Shown here piece after piece: positions 62,794 through 64,000 of a stretch of DNA of 64,000 bases. The notes under the pieces are model-generated. The model was not told the origin of the DNA and searched no databases. It was given only the letters and a program-made list of their open reading frames with translations. Within the stretch, counting starts at the first letter, position 1; every line of letters begins with the position of its first letter. A program made the position numbers and the translations under genes. The DNA is taken from contig NZ_LXNG01000020.1 of the NCBI RefSeq assembly GCF_001642575.1, forward strand, positions 1-64,000, given 5' to 3'. This stretch comes from Xanthomonas floridensis. GTDB taxonomy: Bacteria > Pseudomonadota > Gammaproteobacteria > Xanthomonadales > Xanthomonadaceae.

Positions 62794-64000
62794 ATGTCTT
62801 TCCTGCGTGCCGAACTGGCGCAATGGCGCGCGTCGCCCGCGCGCGAACTCATGGCCGGTGCGGTCGCCACGTTTGCCCTGATTCCCGAGGTGATCGCATT
62901 CGCCTTCGTGGCCGGCGTGGATCCGCAGGTCGGTCTGTTCGCATCCTTCGTGATTGGCATCGTGATTGCGTTTTGCGGCGGACGCCCGGCGATGATTTCT
63001 GCTGCGGCCGGCTCGGTGGCCCTGGTGGCGGCGCCGCTGGTGGCCGCGCACGGCTTGCCGTACCTGTTGGCCGCCGGCCTGCTGGCTGGCGCGGTGCAGA
63101 TCGCGTTCGGGCTGCTGCGGCTGGGCGTGCTGATGCGCTTCGTCAGCAGTTCGGTGCGTACCGGTTTCGTCAATGCGCTGGCGGTGCTGATCTTCGCCGC
63201 GCAGCTGCCGCATCTGCTGGGCGCCAACCTCGCCACCTGGGCGATGCTCGGGGTGGGCCTGGCGATCATCTACGGCCTGCCGCGCCTGCGCGTGCCCGGG
63301 CTGTCGGCGATTCCCTCGCCCCTGCTGTGCATTGCGCTGCTGACCATCGCCGGCAGCGTGCTGCACCTGCCGCTCAAGACGGTGGCCGACCTCGGCAAGC
63401 TGCCCACTGCGCTGCCGGTCCTGCAGTGGCCGTCGGTGCCGCTGACGCTGGAGACCTTGCGCATTATCGCGTTGCCGGCGCTGGCCATCGCGATGGTGGG
63501 CCTGCTCGAATCGTTGATGACCGCGCGCGTGGTCGATGAGCTCACCGACACCCCCAGCAACAAGAACCGCGAGTGCACCGGGCTGGGCATCGCCAACGCG
63601 GCGGCCAGCCTGTTCGGCGGCATCGCCGGCTGCGGCATGATCGGCCAGACCGTGGGCAACGTGAAGTACGGCGGCCGTGGCCGGCTGTCGACGCTGTTTG
63701 CCGGCGTGTTCCTGCTGGTCCTGATGGTGCTGCTCAAGCCATGGGTGTCGCAGGTGCCGGTGGTCGCGCTGGTGGCGATCATGGTGATGGTCTCGGCCGA
63801 GACCTTCGACTGGCGTTCGCTGCGCACCGTCATCACCCATCCGCGCACCTCCAGCGTGGTGATGCTGGCCACGGTGGCAGTGACACTGGCCACCCACAAC
63901 CTGGCCGCCGGGGTGGCGGTGGGGGTGGTGTTGAGCGGGGTGTTCTTCACCTTCAAGGTGGCCGGGCTGCTGCAGATCACGCACGACGATGGCGCAGACG
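62794..64000 (+). CDS. SulP family anion transporter, 5' part (window edge)
   Basis: The ATG at 62794 opens a frame that stays open to the window end (402 codons). It starts MSFLRAELAQWRASPARELM and has about ten membrane segments of the SulP fold: ATFALIPEVIAFAFVAGVDP (helix one with the Pro-rich pore entry), SVALVAAPLVAAHGLPYLLA, TPSNKNRECTGLGIANAAAS and GCGMIGQTVGN. SulP proteins transport sulfate, bicarbonate or dicarboxylates. The expected C-terminal end lies outside. Divergent from the endoglucanase gene. Confidence 0.92.
   Translation, partial: MSFLRAELAQWRASPARELMAGAVATFALIPEVIAFAFVAGVDPQVGLFASFVIGIVIAFCGGRPAMISAAAGSVALVAAPLVAAHGLPYLLAAGLLAGAVQIAFGLLRLGVLMRFVSSSVRTGFVNALAVLIFAAQLPHLLGANLATWAMLGVGLAIIYGLPRLRVPGLSAIPSPLLCIALLTIAGSVLHLPLKTVADLGKLPTALPVLQWPSVPLTLETLRIIALPALAIAMVGLLESLMTARVVDELTDTPSNKNRECTGLGIANAAASLFGGIAGCGMIGQTVGNVKYGGRGRLSTLFAGVFLLVLMVLLKPWVSQVPVVALVAIMVMVSAETFDWRSLRTVITHPRTSSVVMLATVAVTLATHNLAAGVAVGVVLSGVFFTFKVAGLLQITHDDGAD

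Noticed and set aside
1-64000. tRNA or rRNA genes
   Set aside because: I saw no clear cloverleaf, CCA end or rRNA signature on either strand.

Overview
The window reads as chromosomal DNA of a plant-associated Xanthomonas. The GC is high, long antisense shadow reading frames are everywhere, and the plant-cell-wall and sugar enzymes fit that genus: a GH5 endoglucanase with a PT linker and CBM2 of the engXCA type, an expansin protein, an endo-arabinanase and a periplasmic trehalase. An IS5-type end and a complete IS481-type element also fit. I infer the genus from remembered family resemblance; species and strain are not resolved.

Layout. 1-282: end of an IS5-family element and the gene tail it cut off. 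425-8.1 kb: poorly characterised secreted proteins, including an exported SMI1/KNR4-ankyrin lipoprotein. 8.2-14.2 kb: an atypical SDR protein, a glutathionyl-hydroquinone reductase, a VOC protein, a DUF4126 membrane protein and a MarR-CPBP protease operon. 14.7-25 kb: an esterase, a TerD-VWA protein, a YiiX-like hydrolase, two S9 peptidases and a DUF1615 lipoprotein. 25-34.4 kb: a TPR-like GGDEF cyclase, an Rrf2 regulator with a nonsense-mutated thioredoxin-reductase-like gene, small lipoproteins and membrane proteins, a methyltransferase, a DMT transporter and a solute-binding protein whose 3' end has been lost. 35-46.2 kb: GH5-like/expansin protein, amino-acid permease, CorA transporter, AIM24 protein, GH43 arabinanase, trehalase, DUF72 and a Nei-like glycosylase. 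47-60.7 kb: a membrane-anchored unknown, the IS481 element, two related GAF proteins (one with PAS and GGDEF domains), an M16 protease, an SDR/TetR pair and a chemotaxis receptor. 61.1-64 kb: endoglucanase and a SulP transporter cut by the window edge.

Functional themes. Scavenging from the plant apoplast: the endoglucanase, expansin, arabinanase, trehalase, exported peptidases and uptake systems could supply sugars, peptides and amino acids. Signalling: two GGDEF proteins, one GAF protein with a probably degenerate GGDEF domain, and a chemoreceptor. Stress and repair: the quinone reductase, Nei-like glycosylase, TerD-VWA and Rrf2 loci.

I did not find one obvious new multi-gene system such as a defence island or CRISPR array. 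The most unusual signals are these. (i) Sense-oriented (GGGAATC)n arrays abut the 3' ends of three genes, and one of those genes has lost its own stop codon. (ii) A GH5 domain has lost both catalytic glutamates but is fused to an apparently intact expansin; a catalytically intact relative lies 25 kb away. (iii) A perfect inverted repeat encloses the ribosome-binding site of the endoglucanase gene. (iv) The IS481 transposase takes its stop codon from the target-site duplication. (v) A ~120 bp intergenic element occurs twice.
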